Positions 39,200-48,179 of a stretch of 64,000 nt of DNA are shown here, piece by piece; the stretch's first letter is position 1; every line of letters starts with the position of its first letter. This DNA is from Methanobacterium alkalithermotolerans. GTDB lineage: Archaea; Methanobacteriota; Methanobacteria; Methanobacteriales; Methanobacteriaceae. The notes under the pieces are model-generated. The model was not told the DNA's origin and ran no database searches. It saw nothing but the letters and a program-made list of their open reading frames with translations. A program made the translations under genes and the position numbers. Where the stretch lies: positions 1,656,001 to 1,720,000 of the forward strand of contig NZ_CP058560.1 in NCBI RefSeq assembly GCF_018141185.1, given 5' to 3'.

Positions 39200-41056
39200 A
39201 TGCAATTTTTAATAATTAAAAGTGATCAAAAAATAAGTTCAGTGGAAAAGCTCACCATAAAGGATAAATTCAATGCAAATACTTCAATTATATGTGATCA
39301 TATTGATTATGAGTGGAGTTCTGATGATAATACTATTTATTTTATAGGTAGAAACCCTAATATTGAGATTTATTCTAAATATAATATTTTTAATGTTGAT
39401 GAGAATAACAACTTGAATTTTATAAATGGATGGATTAAAAAAAATGAAGAAGATAAACTATTAGATAGTAATAATTTAAAAAATAAAATAAATAACGATG
39501 ATTTTGATGGTTTTTTTAATGTTGGTAAAATAAAATCAGAAGGTGAAAGCGAAATTTTTTCTAGTTTAGTTAGCCCTAGCATATATTATACTTTAGAAAA
39601 AGATGGTTTTGGTTTGAGTAATCGAATATCGGTACTGTCTGAAGTATTTGATAAAAAAAAACTAAATAAAAAACATATAGCTTCTCAAATACAATATCAA
39701 AACTATTCTTTAACAAATGACACGATTTATTCTGATATTTTTCAAATCCCTTTTGGAACAAAAATTCATTTTAATGAAAAATTAATTTTTTCAAGAATCT
39801 TTGATTTATTTCACTGTGAAAAACTTAAGAATTTTTATAACGAAAATAAAAATAAGTATTGGGATGTTTGCTTTAAATTAATGAAATCTCAAGTCAAAGC
39901 TTTTAAAAATTTAAATCTTTCGGAGGTAACATTAGGAATTAGTGGGGGTAAGGATTCTAGACTACTTTTCGGACTTTATAATGATCTTTTGAAATCAACA
40001 TTTACAAGGGGACCAGTTTACTCTCCAGAAGTAATCATCGGCAAGATTGTTAGTAACTTGTTTGAAACAGAACATGAAAACATATATAATCAGACAGAAA
40101 ATCAAGACAATCTTTTAAAAAAAATGCCTAATCATTTATTTTGTCGGGAATTTGAAATGTCTCCTTGGGATTTTGGTATATTAAAAGACAATACTTCAAA
40201 TAGGGTTTTTATTGATGGACAGGAATTCATTAAGGGACTACCTTATGAGCATGAAAAATCTAATGAAGATATTTTAAAAGAAGTAAATCAATACTTTTCA
40301 AATAATTATTCAATTGATAACTCTTTAAATAAAGATATTTTAAAAGAAAATTTAAATAACTCCAAGGAACTTTTAGATAATTTACATGACACGCGTCTTT
40401 TCCCACCAATTAAAAGGATTTTAAGTAGAGGAAGATGGGTTGCAAAAGTAAATGAAACTGTTAATGAAACCTCCTTTCCAGTATATCCTTTTTTAACTAA
40501 CACAGCTAATAAATTTGGATATAACATTCCTATACAAAATATTTTAAATCAAGAATTTCATCATGAAATCATAAAACGTATAAATCCTGATTTATTAAAG
40601 ATTCCTTTATTTAATGATCAATTTAAGCAAACTAAGATACCTCCCATTGAAAATAAAATACCTGGAAAACTGAATTATAAAAATACTTATTTAATCTTGT
40701 ATTTTGATTATTTAAAAGATTTTATTTTAGAAAATTATGATTCAGTTTCAGATTTAGTAAAAAAAGAGTTTATCATTAATCTGAGTAAAGAAAAACTGTT
40801 TAATAATGGTAAACTTTCCATAATTGTTTATGATATATTACAAGCAATTATTTTAATAAAAACACCTTTGTTTAAAAATCTTAAGGCAGAACTAAACACA
40901 GAATTTGTGTTGGATTTAAAAACAAAACTTGAAAATTATGATGAAAATTGTATTAGAGCATATATTGAATATAATAAGGACATAATAAAACTGAAAGAAG
41001 AAAATGAAAAATTAAAAAAAAATTTATCTAAAATAGATAATAAAAAAATTGAATAA
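39200..41056 (+). CDS. Asparagine synthetase-like PP-loop enzyme lacking the glutaminase cysteine
   Basis: The 618-residue protein has the two-domain plan of AsnB. Residues about 1-160 resemble a class II glutaminase fold (INGWIKKNE, DGFFNVGKI, SPSIYYTLEKDGFGLSNRISVLSEVF). A synthetase domain follows with the ATP pyrophosphatase loop SGGKDSR at residue 248 and a degraded GQEFIKG where AsnB has GADELFGG. The protein starts MQF, so the N-terminal nucleophile Cys2 is absent and it cannot use glutamine in the usual way. Beta-lactam synthetase is a known relative that also lost this cysteine. A role in forming an amide on a glycan or lipid is inferred from the locus. The ATG at 39200 follows AGGTGG; DNA is very AT-rich. 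Confidence 0.75.
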   Translation: MQFLIIKSDQKISSVEKLTIKDKFNANTSIICDHIDYEWSSDDNTIYFIGRNPNIEIYSKYNIFNVDENNNLNFINGWIKKNEEDKLLDSNNLKNKINNDDFDGFFNVGKIKSEGESEIFSSLVSPSIYYTLEKDGFGLSNRISVLSEVFDKKKLNKKHIASQIQYQNYSLTNDTIYSDIFQIPFGTKIHFNEKLIFSRIFDLFHCEKLKNFYNENKNKYWDVCFKLMKSQVKAFKNLNLSEVTLGISGGKDSRLLFGLYNDLLKSTFTRGPVYSPEVIIGKIVSNLFETEHENIYNQTENQDNLLKKMPNHLFCREFEMSPWDFGILKDNTSNRVFIDGQEFIKGLPYEHEKSNEDILKEVNQYFSNNYSIDNSLNKDILKENLNNSKELLDNLHDTRLFPPIKRILSRGRWVAKVNETVNETSFPVYPFLTNTANKFGYNIPIQNILNQEFHHEIIKRINPDLLKIPLFNDQFKQTKIPPIENKIPGKLNYKNTYLILYFDYLKDFILENYDSVSDLVKKEFIINLSKEKLFNNGKLSIIVYDILQAIILIKTPLFKNLKAELNTEFVLDLKTKLENYDENCIRAYIEYNKDIIKLKEENEKLKKNLSKIDNKKIE

Positions 41057-41163
41057 ATCGAAAGGAAAACATTTAAAAGTATTCATCTGTATGTTGCCGT
41101 GAATATTACACAATATAATTTGATAAAAACAGGATATTTAAAAAAGAATTATTTTTGAAGTAG

Positions 41164-43494
41164 GTGATTAAAATCCAAGGTGTTTCTAGAAAAGCTTCTG
41201 ATAATGGTTTAATTTATAAAAAAAGGAAAATTGATAAATTGTCTTTTTTATATATTTTAAAGAAAGAAAAACTAAATCTAAAGAATATTTATAGAATTTT
41301 TAAAGCTAGGGGAAAAATTAAGACTTTAAATCTTTTTGATGAAAAGTATTATTTAACTAACTATTCACATCTTGTAAACTCCAATATTGAACTATTAAAT
41401 CACTACCTCTATCATGGATGGAAAGAAGAAAGAAGTCCATCTAGAAAGTTCGATGGAAACTATTACTTAAAAAGATACCCTGATGTGAGGAAATCTAAAA
41501 TCAATCCACTTGTTCATTATGTTCTTTATGGAAAAGAGGAAGGAAGATTCCCAAATCATCATGCTGAAATTAACTCACCACAAAATATAATAAAAAGTTT
41601 AGAAAATTCCATCTTCAAATTAAATAATGAGATCAATCAACTTAAAAAAGAAATAAGAAAATATACCCGAGTATTTACTATTGGTCATATTAACAAAGAA
41701 AAAATAGCCTGTGATATAGAGTTGTTTCAAGGTTTAGGAGTTACTAGAGAAAAAAGAAACCCTCAAATAACTGTTTCTCTAACATCTTATCCTGATAGAA
41801 TTTATGATATTCATTACTGTTTATACTCGCTATTAAATCAAAGTTTTAAACCTGATAAACTTATTTTATGGTTGTCTAAAGAAGAATTTCCAAACTTAGA
41901 AAAAAATTTACCTTCAAGAATATTAGAACTGAAAAAGCATGGTTTAGAAATAAAATGGACAGAAAAGAATTTCGGATGTTATGATAAATTAATTCATTCT
42001 TTAAAAGAGTATCCAAATGAGATTATTGTTACTGCAGATGATGATCTTTTCTACCCCGAAGATTGGTTAGAAAGGTTATATGAAAATTATGATGGAAAAA
42101 ACATATTAGCACATAGAGCTCATTTAATCAGTTTTGAATCAGGTTCTGTTAAACCATATAATCAATGGGAGAAATCAATTGAAAATGATGAAATTAGCGT
42201 TTTAAACTTTCCTACTACTGGTGGTGGGATTTTATATCCTCCAACTGTTTTTTATAAAGATGTTTTAAAGGATGAAATATTTCTTAAACTTTCACCATGT
42301 GGTGATGATATTTGGTTTTGGGGAATGGCTGTTTTAAACAATAGAAAGATTAAAGTTATTAAAGACGGATTCAAACATTTAACTTACATTAATCCAGAAA
42401 GAGAACTTAATTTAAACGATGATGGAACTTTATTTGAAGGAAATAAAGACGGAAGAAATGATGAACAGCTTTCCGCACTTTTAGAATTTTACCCGGAAAT
42501 AAAAGATAAATTATTACGAGAGATAACTCCTAAAGTTTCTGTGATTATTCCCGTCTACAATAGAGAAAAATATCTTAAACAATGTTTAGATAGTGTGATA
42601 AATCAAACGCTAAAAAATATTGAAATTATTTGTATCGATGATGGTTCAACGGATAAATCATTAGAAATATTAAATGAGTATAGAAAAAAAGATGGCAGAA
42701 TAATAATTATAAACCAAAAAAATCAAGGATCGGGATTGGCAAGAAATAGTGGTCTTAAAATTGCAAAGGGAGAATATATAGGATTCGTTGATAGTGATGA
42801 CTGGATTGATTTAAATTTTTATGAAACATTATTTACAGAAGCCAAAAAACAAGATGCTGACTTAGCAAGAACACTATATGTATATGAATTCCAGAAACAT
42901 TCAAAGGAAGAAGATTACCTAAACAAAATAATTCATAAAAGAAAATCTGAGGGAGAACTTTTAAATGTAAATGAACATTCTGTAGTTATATGGAATGCTA
43001 TCTACAAAAAGGAATTCTTACAAAAAAACAACATTTACTTTGACAAACTTCAGGCAGTAGTAGATGTTCCATTTACAGCAAGGGCAACATATTTTTCAAA
43101 AAAAACCATTCCTGTTGTTGGTACTTACTATCATTATAGAAAAGATGTTGGAAACAGACTAACAATTTATAACAAAAAAAGAATGGAAGAAATGTTAAAA
43201 GCAAACAAAATTACTTTAGACTTTATTAATTCTGTAAAATATGAAAATAAAACAGATTATTTGGTAGCATTCAAAAGAGTCATATGGCGATATGATGACT
43301 TATACGGAAGTAGTTTGAAAATTGATAATTTTGATAAAAAAAATCAGGAATCATTTTTCAATGATATTGTTCAAGGATTTCAATCATGTAAATATAAAGA
43401 AGATTTACAAAAGAACTATTACGAAACTTACTTTGAATTCCTGAAAAAAGATGGTTTTAATAATTATTTAAAATATCAACTTCAAAAAAATTAA
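41164..43494 (+). CDS. Large bifunctional glycosyltransferase with N-terminal YY-repeat region
   Basis: The protein (about 776 residues) has three regions. Residues about 55-125 hold two copies of a motif FDxxYYL...Y..V...HY...G..E.R.P that often precedes glycosyltransferase domains. Residues about 200-440 form a GT-A-like domain (TVSLTSYPDRIYDIHYCLYSLL, TADDDLFYP as metal site). Residues about 456-700 are a classical GT2 domain (PKVSVIIPVYNREKYLKQCLDS, IDDGSTDKS, GFVDSDDW). A GTG at 41164 is inside the apparent ribosome binding site AGGTGATT, so the ATC nine bases later may be the real start. DNA is AT-rich like the neighbouring island genes. Confidence 0.82.
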   Translation: MIKIQGVSRKASDNGLIYKKRKIDKLSFLYILKKEKLNLKNIYRIFKARGKIKTLNLFDEKYYLTNYSHLVNSNIELLNHYLYHGWKEERSPSRKFDGNYYLKRYPDVRKSKINPLVHYVLYGKEEGRFPNHHAEINSPQNIIKSLENSIFKLNNEINQLKKEIRKYTRVFTIGHINKEKIACDIELFQGLGVTREKRNPQITVSLTSYPDRIYDIHYCLYSLLNQSFKPDKLILWLSKEEFPNLEKNLPSRILELKKHGLEIKWTEKNFGCYDKLIHSLKEYPNEIIVTADDDLFYPEDWLERLYENYDGKNILAHRAHLISFESGSVKPYNQWEKSIENDEISVLNFPTTGGGILYPPTVFYKDVLKDEIFLKLSPCGDDIWFWGMAVLNNRKIKVIKDGFKHLTYINPERELNLNDDGTLFEGNKDGRNDEQLSALLEFYPEIKDKLLREITPKVSVIIPVYNREKYLKQCLDSVINQTLKNIEIICIDDGSTDKSLEILNEYRKKDGRIIIINQKNQGSGLARNSGLKIAKGEYIGFVDSDDWIDLNFYETLFTEAKKQDADLARTLYVYEFQKHSKEEDYLNKIIHKRKSEGELLNVNEHSVVIWNAIYKKEFLQKNNIYFDKLQAVVDVPFTARATYFSKKTIPVVGTYYHYRKDVGNRLTIYNKKRMEEMLKANKITLDFINSVKYENKTDYLVAFKRVIWRYDDLYGSSLKIDNFDKKNQESFFNDIVQGFQSCKYKEDLQKNYYETYFEFLKKDGFNNYLKYQLQKN

Positions 43495-43548
43495 ATTTGT
43501 TTAATCTTCTCTAATAACAGTATTGATTACATTTTTCAGGTGATCAAA

Positions 43549-43623
43549 ATGAAAATACAGTTATCGGAACATGTTATGTGGGGGTTAGTCACAGGGACTG
43601 TTTTTCAGAGATGGGAAAAATAA
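43549..43623 (+). pseudogene. Fragment of a UDP-glucose dehydrogenase 5' end
   Basis: This stretch matches the first 70-odd bases of the ugd gene at 34451 with only scattered substitutions and small indels. The translated pieces give an ITVIG-type start, YVGLVTG and CFSEMG across frames. It is on the opposite strand from the intact gene and is followed by unrelated eroded sequence. Confidence 0.8.
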
Positions 43624-43767
43624 GATTAATAATATTTCAACATTAAATCATCTTATGAGGCTTAATAATGAATGGATTATTGAACGCTATAATACTTCCA
43701 ATTATCAAGATTCTTAAACATACAGAATCCATAACGAAATAATTCTGATAATAATCACATTATTGTA

Positions 43768-43935
43768 AGAACCAATCCACTTATTCTTATGTTCTTCATG
43801 GAAAAAGGAAGGAAAGATTCCCAAATCATCATGCTGAATTTAACTCACCCCAGAATATATAAGAAATTTCATGGTAGAATACAAAATCTAGAAAAATCAC
43901 TTTCTCAATCGAATAATTATCTTCAAAATATAAAA
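43768..43935 (+). pseudogene. Fragment of the 41164-type glycosyltransferase N-terminal region
   Basis: Bases 43768-43860 are nearly identical to 41498-41590 in the intact glycosyltransferase (coding HYVLYGKEEGRFPNHHAE), with frameshifting indels. The following bases still resemble its helical linker. It is the remains of a second copy of this gene or of a related one. Confidence 0.8.
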
Positions 43936-44025
43936 AAGAAGCTATTTCGACGCTTTTTTAGATATGCTTTCAGAAAATCGAAAAGTTGTGGATGGTTTTT
44001 TTGAGTATGGTGTTGATAGGGAGAG

Positions 44026-45048
44026 GTGGAGTCTTTGTTGGGTGTTGTTGGGGATAGTCAGAAGAGTTTGGATGGTTTTATAGATACATACAATACAAAT
44101 CAGAAAAAAATGAATTCATTCGTAGATACTTATTTAAATATAAAGAGTGACTTGGAAAGATCCATTAAAACTTTTAATAATAACTATCAATCATGCAAAT
44201 CCTACTTCTTTAATGGTGACGAAGATTCTTTTAGAATGATGGACACAGATGAATTCTTTAAAATGTGTTTTTTCAACAATATTAAACTTGTATCTCATTC
44301 CCCTTCAGAAAATAGAATTTATCTAAAAACTGAAGAAGGAATAATGCTGGCTACAAATAATCGCTTTTATACTCTAAAAGAGATTTTTACCCGAGGAGGA
44401 TATTCCATACCGCAGCTTCATCAGTTTAAAGAATTTGTGGTGTTTGATATTGGAATGAATAGGGGTTATGCTGCATTGAAATTTGCTAGCTATGATAATT
44501 GCAGAGCCGTTTATGGATTTGAAATAGATAGTGATACTTTTGATTTTGCAATAGAAAATTTTGAATTAAATGAAGACTTGTATAAAAAAATCAAGCCTCA
44601 TAAATTTGGTCTTTCTAATAAAAATGAGGAATTGGATATATATTGCCTTCCGGGAGCAGATGGGGTCACAACAACTGAATTAGAATTTACCAAACTTCAA
44701 TCTGAATGGATTAATGGAAAAGCAAGGATGAAAACTAAGAAGGCTGAAGTTAAAAATGCAGGAGAAATATTATCAAATATTATTGAAAAAGAAAATATTG
44801 AAAGTAATATAGTTTTAAAAATTGATACTGAAGGCTCTGAAGCAAAGATTATTGATAGTTTAATCGATAAAGACGTTTTAGATAAAGTGGATGTAATAAT
44901 GGGGGAAATACATTTTGGCTTAGATGACTTAGATGAAAAACTAAAAGGCTTTAAAAATATTAGTAAAGTATACTTCACAGATACAATATATAGCTTTTGC
45001 TATGTTAAAGAAGAATTATTTAATGTTCTCCCTATTAAAGAATTTTAA
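44026..45048 (+). CDS. FkbM family methyltransferase, paralog with frameshifted 5' end
   Basis: The 340-residue open frame aligns throughout with residues about 230-544 of the repeat-bearing FkbM protein. It has IDTYNTNQKKMNSFVDTYLNIK as a short coil remnant, VVFDIGMNRGYAALKFA as SAM site, and VLKIDTEGSEAKI. The GTG start at 44026 has a weak GGGAGA context. Upstream, from about 43946, another frame encodes FDAFLDMLSENRKVVDGFFEYGVDRE, which continues the coil pattern, so a single-base deletion or two-base insertion near 44020 has probably split the N-terminus. The methyltransferase domain itself looks intact. The stop overlaps the convergent gene by four bases. Confidence 0.8.
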   Translation: MESLLGVVGDSQKSLDGFIDTYNTNQKKMNSFVDTYLNIKSDLERSIKTFNNNYQSCKSYFFNGDEDSFRMMDTDEFFKMCFFNNIKLVSHSPSENRIYLKTEEGIMLATNNRFYTLKEIFTRGGYSIPQLHQFKEFVVFDIGMNRGYAALKFASYDNCRAVYGFEIDSDTFDFAIENFELNEDLYKKIKPHKFGLSNKNEELDIYCLPGADGVTTTELEFTKLQSEWINGKARMKTKKAEVKNAGEILSNIIEKENIESNIVLKIDTEGSEAKIIDSLIDKDVLDKVDVIMGEIHFGLDDLDEKLKGFKNISKVYFTDTIYSFCYVKEELFNVLPIKEF

Positions 45049-47864
45049 TTAATTAAATTTTTTATAATATGATTAGCCAGGTTTTTAAAATTATGATCTT
45101 CCATACTTTTTTTTTGATAAGGAGACTTAATTGAACGATTATTTAAAATTTCATCTATTTTATTTTTTAAATCCTCCTCACCCTCATAAAAAACCACCCT
45201 ATCCCCAAAAACATCCTCTCCCCCTTTAACCTTATCTGAGATAATAAAAGCACCACAGGCCACCCCATCAAATAATCGATTGGATAAAAACCCTTTCTCT
45301 CGCATGTCATCCCAGTGATCGTTCAATAATATCTTACAGGAAGAATAAGCCTTTCTAAGCTCATTATTAGGGATGTGCTCTCCCTTAATATACTCCTTAT
45401 CTATAAATTCCTCCCAGCCCTTTCCATAAACTGCCAGATCATAACTACTGGGTAATAAATCCTTTAATATTTTCCTGAAGACTTTACGGGAGTTACCCAC
45501 AAATAATAGGTCGTGGGCATACTTTTCATCATAATCCGGATAAAATAACTCATGGTCCGTACACTGCAGCATTACCTCCACCGGCACATCCACCAATTTA
45601 CTTATCCTGGAAGCCCAGTAAGAAGAAGCAATAAAAACATGATCATATTCTGAATATTCTTCCACTGATACCTTATCGGGATGGGAGATATTCCACATGA
45701 TATTGAAGTGCTTTTCCTGGGGATGGTATCTACTAAGGCCTCTTAAAACCAGGACCACATCAAAATTCTTATCCTCTTCCCATTCCGGGAGTACCTGCAA
45801 GGTTACCTCACAACCCTTCTTTTCTAGCTCTTTTTTTAATGCCCGGGCCACATGATAATCTCCCCATTCTTCTACTTCCTCCCAGCTGGGGGCGGGGATT
45901 TTAATGGCCATCCGGGCGGTATAGAAATAATCTTCCAGGATTTTTTTCAAGGTCCGGGCCCGCACATCATAGGTATGGTGTTTGAGGACAAATTTTTGCA
46001 GTTCCCGGGCCTTATCCTGCCGGGCCTTTTCATTATCCAGATAATATTTTATAAGCTCATTTAATTCTTCTTTAGACTGGAATACCGGCACTTTACCCTG
46101 GAAGTTTTCCCGGGAACCTACCAGTCCATTACTTATTACCAGCACCCCACAGGCCAGGGCATCATATACCCGGCTATTGGTAGCACCAAACCCTTTAGTA
46201 ACCCGGTTGGCATCATTAATCACCAGTTTGGTGGAGGCATAGATCTGGGGTACCTGGGAGTAGTTTATAAAACCCTGGTGATAATCCTTAAATTTCTCTA
46301 CCTTTTCCCAGTTTTTACCATATATCTTAAAGTGGTAAGGGAGCTTATCCGGTTCCAGCATTTCCATTATTTCCCGGGGATCATTCCAGTAACTACCAGT
46401 AAAGCAATAATCGCAGGCATATTCTTCTTGGGGTGTAATATTTTCATGGAAGCGTTCAGTATTGGCCGCTATAGGAAATAGCAGGGCATCTTTACCACTT
46501 TTTTCTTTAATATAATTGCACGATGTGGGGCTGGGGGATAGTACCATGTGGTAACTGGAAAATCCAGGACTACTAACCCAGCGGTCAAACCAGTTCCGGG
46601 GCCAGGCAATTTTAATTAAAGAACCACTGGCCTTAACTTTCCGGGGATCATAACTATCTAAAAGTGATAGGAGAATATCCGCATCCCCTACATCATACCA
46701 GTTTCCCGGTCCTCGCCGGGGCAGGAAACTCACCTGCCAACCTATTTTTTTTAAACCCTCCCCTAACTCCAGGGCAGTGAAGTAATCTCCGGCAGAAGCA
46801 TCTTCCCCACTTTCGGTTACTACCAGGGCTACTTTCAGGGGTTGTTCGGATAAAATCCTCCGGCCCAGTAATTTATCCTTAAATAATTCCTTTTTAAGCC
46901 AGGGGTTCCATTTGCGGCGGAATAATTTACGATTACTTAAGCGGCGGCGGCGCACATCCCGGGACTTATTTTTTTCCTGGGTCCCAAATTCATAATGGAA
47001 TAAAGTGGCCCGGGGAGTGTAAATATTAGTATAACCTTTTTTCAAAAGCTTAAGACAGAAATCAACATCTTCATAACCATATTCATATCCTTCATCCAGG
47101 CCCCCTGCTTCCAGGTATTTTTCTTTTTCCACCAAAAGGGCAGCAGCAGTAACAGCAGCCACCACTTTATCCTCTTTTTCCATGGAAAATGGTTCACTAC
47201 CATTACCTCTATTATATGGTTTAATAAATCCCTTTTCATCCTTAAAAGCAATACCGGCGTGCTGGATTTTAAAAGAATTCTGGGAATTAATAGAGGACTC
47301 AACCATAAAAGGGTATATTAACTGGGCCCCCACAGCACCTACCTCCTTATTTTCTAAGGCAGTATGCATCATCTGGTTTAACCAGCCTTTCAGGGGTTCT
47401 ACATCATTATTTAAAAGTAGTAAGTATTCGCCCTGGGCCTGATCCACCACCTGATTATGGGCCTGGGAGAATGATTTATTTTCTTTATTTTTAATTATTT
47501 TAAGGGGCAATGGGGGGGATAAATTTTCTAAAAAAGCAACTGATCCATCACCAGAGTCCTGATCCACCACTATAATTTCATAATTGGGGTAGTGGATATT
47601 TTCTTTAAAATTAGAAAATAAGCGGGATAGATGATTCTTACCATTACGGTTCAGGATGATAATGGAAACTAAAGGTGAATCCTCTTTAAAGGGATGTAAA
47701 TTAATATTAGAATTATTCTGACTGATTATCTTTTCATACTTTTCTTTTAATTCTTTTTTACTCCAGCGTGGTTTTTGGAGGTATTTAGAGAGAGGATTGT
47801 CTTTAGTCACTTTATTGTTTAAAGCAGCAATTTTTAATTTTCCAGATTTTATATTATGACTCAA
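45045..47864 (-). CDS. Giant three-domain glycosyltransferase (GT2 plus two CgeB-like GT domains)
   Basis: The protein has 939 or more residues. Residues about 65-330 are a GT2 domain (PLVSIIILNRNGKNHL, VVDQDSGDGSVAF, LLLLNNDVEP, YEYGYEDVDFCLKLL). Residues about 345-670 and 690-935 are two GT-B-like CgeB/Spore-Glyco_trans_1_2 type domains, each with a late acidic donor region (NSRVYDALACGVLVISN and SNRLFDGVACGAFIISD). A single chain could thus add several sugars. The TTG at 47864 has only weak binding-site context. The in-frame ATT at 47927 follows AGGAGTAGGTCAAC and would add 21 basic residues, so the true start may be there. GC is higher than in the adjacent island. Confidence 0.85.
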   Translation of the reverse strand: MSHNIKSGKLKIAALNNKVTKDNPLSKYLQKPRWSKKELKEKYEKIISQNNSNINLHPFKEDSPLVSIIILNRNGKNHLSRLFSNFKENIHYPNYEIIVVDQDSGDGSVAFLENLSPPLPLKIIKNKENKSFSQAHNQVVDQAQGEYLLLLNNDVEPLKGWLNQMMHTALENKEVGAVGAQLIYPFMVESSINSQNSFKIQHAGIAFKDEKGFIKPYNRGNGSEPFSMEKEDKVVAAVTAAALLVEKEKYLEAGGLDEGYEYGYEDVDFCLKLLKKGYTNIYTPRATLFHYEFGTQEKNKSRDVRRRRLSNRKLFRRKWNPWLKKELFKDKLLGRRILSEQPLKVALVVTESGEDASAGDYFTALELGEGLKKIGWQVSFLPRRGPGNWYDVGDADILLSLLDSYDPRKVKASGSLIKIAWPRNWFDRWVSSPGFSSYHMVLSPSPTSCNYIKEKSGKDALLFPIAANTERFHENITPQEEYACDYCFTGSYWNDPREIMEMLEPDKLPYHFKIYGKNWEKVEKFKDYHQGFINYSQVPQIYASTKLVINDANRVTKGFGATNSRVYDALACGVLVISNGLVGSRENFQGKVPVFQSKEELNELIKYYLDNEKARQDKARELQKFVLKHHTYDVRARTLKKILEDYFYTARMAIKIPAPSWEEVEEWGDYHVARALKKELEKKGCEVTLQVLPEWEEDKNFDVVLVLRGLSRYHPQEKHFNIMWNISHPDKVSVEEYSEYDHVFIASSYWASRISKLVDVPVEVMLQCTDHELFYPDYDEKYAHDLLFVGNSRKVFRKILKDLLPSSYDLAVYGKGWEEFIDKEYIKGEHIPNNELRKAYSSCKILLNDHWDDMREKGFLSNRLFDGVACGAFIISDKVKGGEDVFGDRVVFYEGEEDLKNKIDEILNNRSIKSPYQKKSMEDHNFKNLANHIIKNLIN

Positions 47865-47927
47865 TTCAATTTTAAGCCTTCTTAAATGGGTTTTTGTGAT
47901 GTTTTTCAGGTTTTTATCATCTTTAAT

Positions 47928-48179
47928 GTTGACCTACTCCTAAACAAGACTTATTTTTTTTATCTGGAAAACTATCCATTATCTATTATACTATTTTAAT
48001 AATTTAAGGACATTTTAATCTTATACCTTTATAAATTTTACTACCTTAATGGGTATCATTCAAACATTTTCTGTTAAAAAAAAAGTATTGATTAATTATT
48101 ACTTACCGTATGCTGATGGCACCTAAGCTATTTAAACCATTACCCTAAAAAAAAAGAAAATATTAATTTATTTCCCGGT
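47928..48179. other. Spacer between glycan locus and surface-protein module
   Basis: AT-rich sequence with T-runs and a presumed promoter for the large glycosyltransferase is all that I see here. Confidence 0.3.

Larger units (their letters stand above)
43495..44025. other. Relic-rich spacer in the island
   Basis: About 530 bases without an intact gene hold a ugd 5' fragment, a fragment of the neighbouring glycosyltransferase and the out-of-frame 5' end of the second FkbM gene. These are listed separately. Confidence 0.7.

Noticed and set aside
43789..44004. Open frame of 71 residues as a gene
   Set aside because: It joins a shifted fragment of the neighbouring glycosyltransferase with the out-of-frame 5' end of the second FkbM gene.
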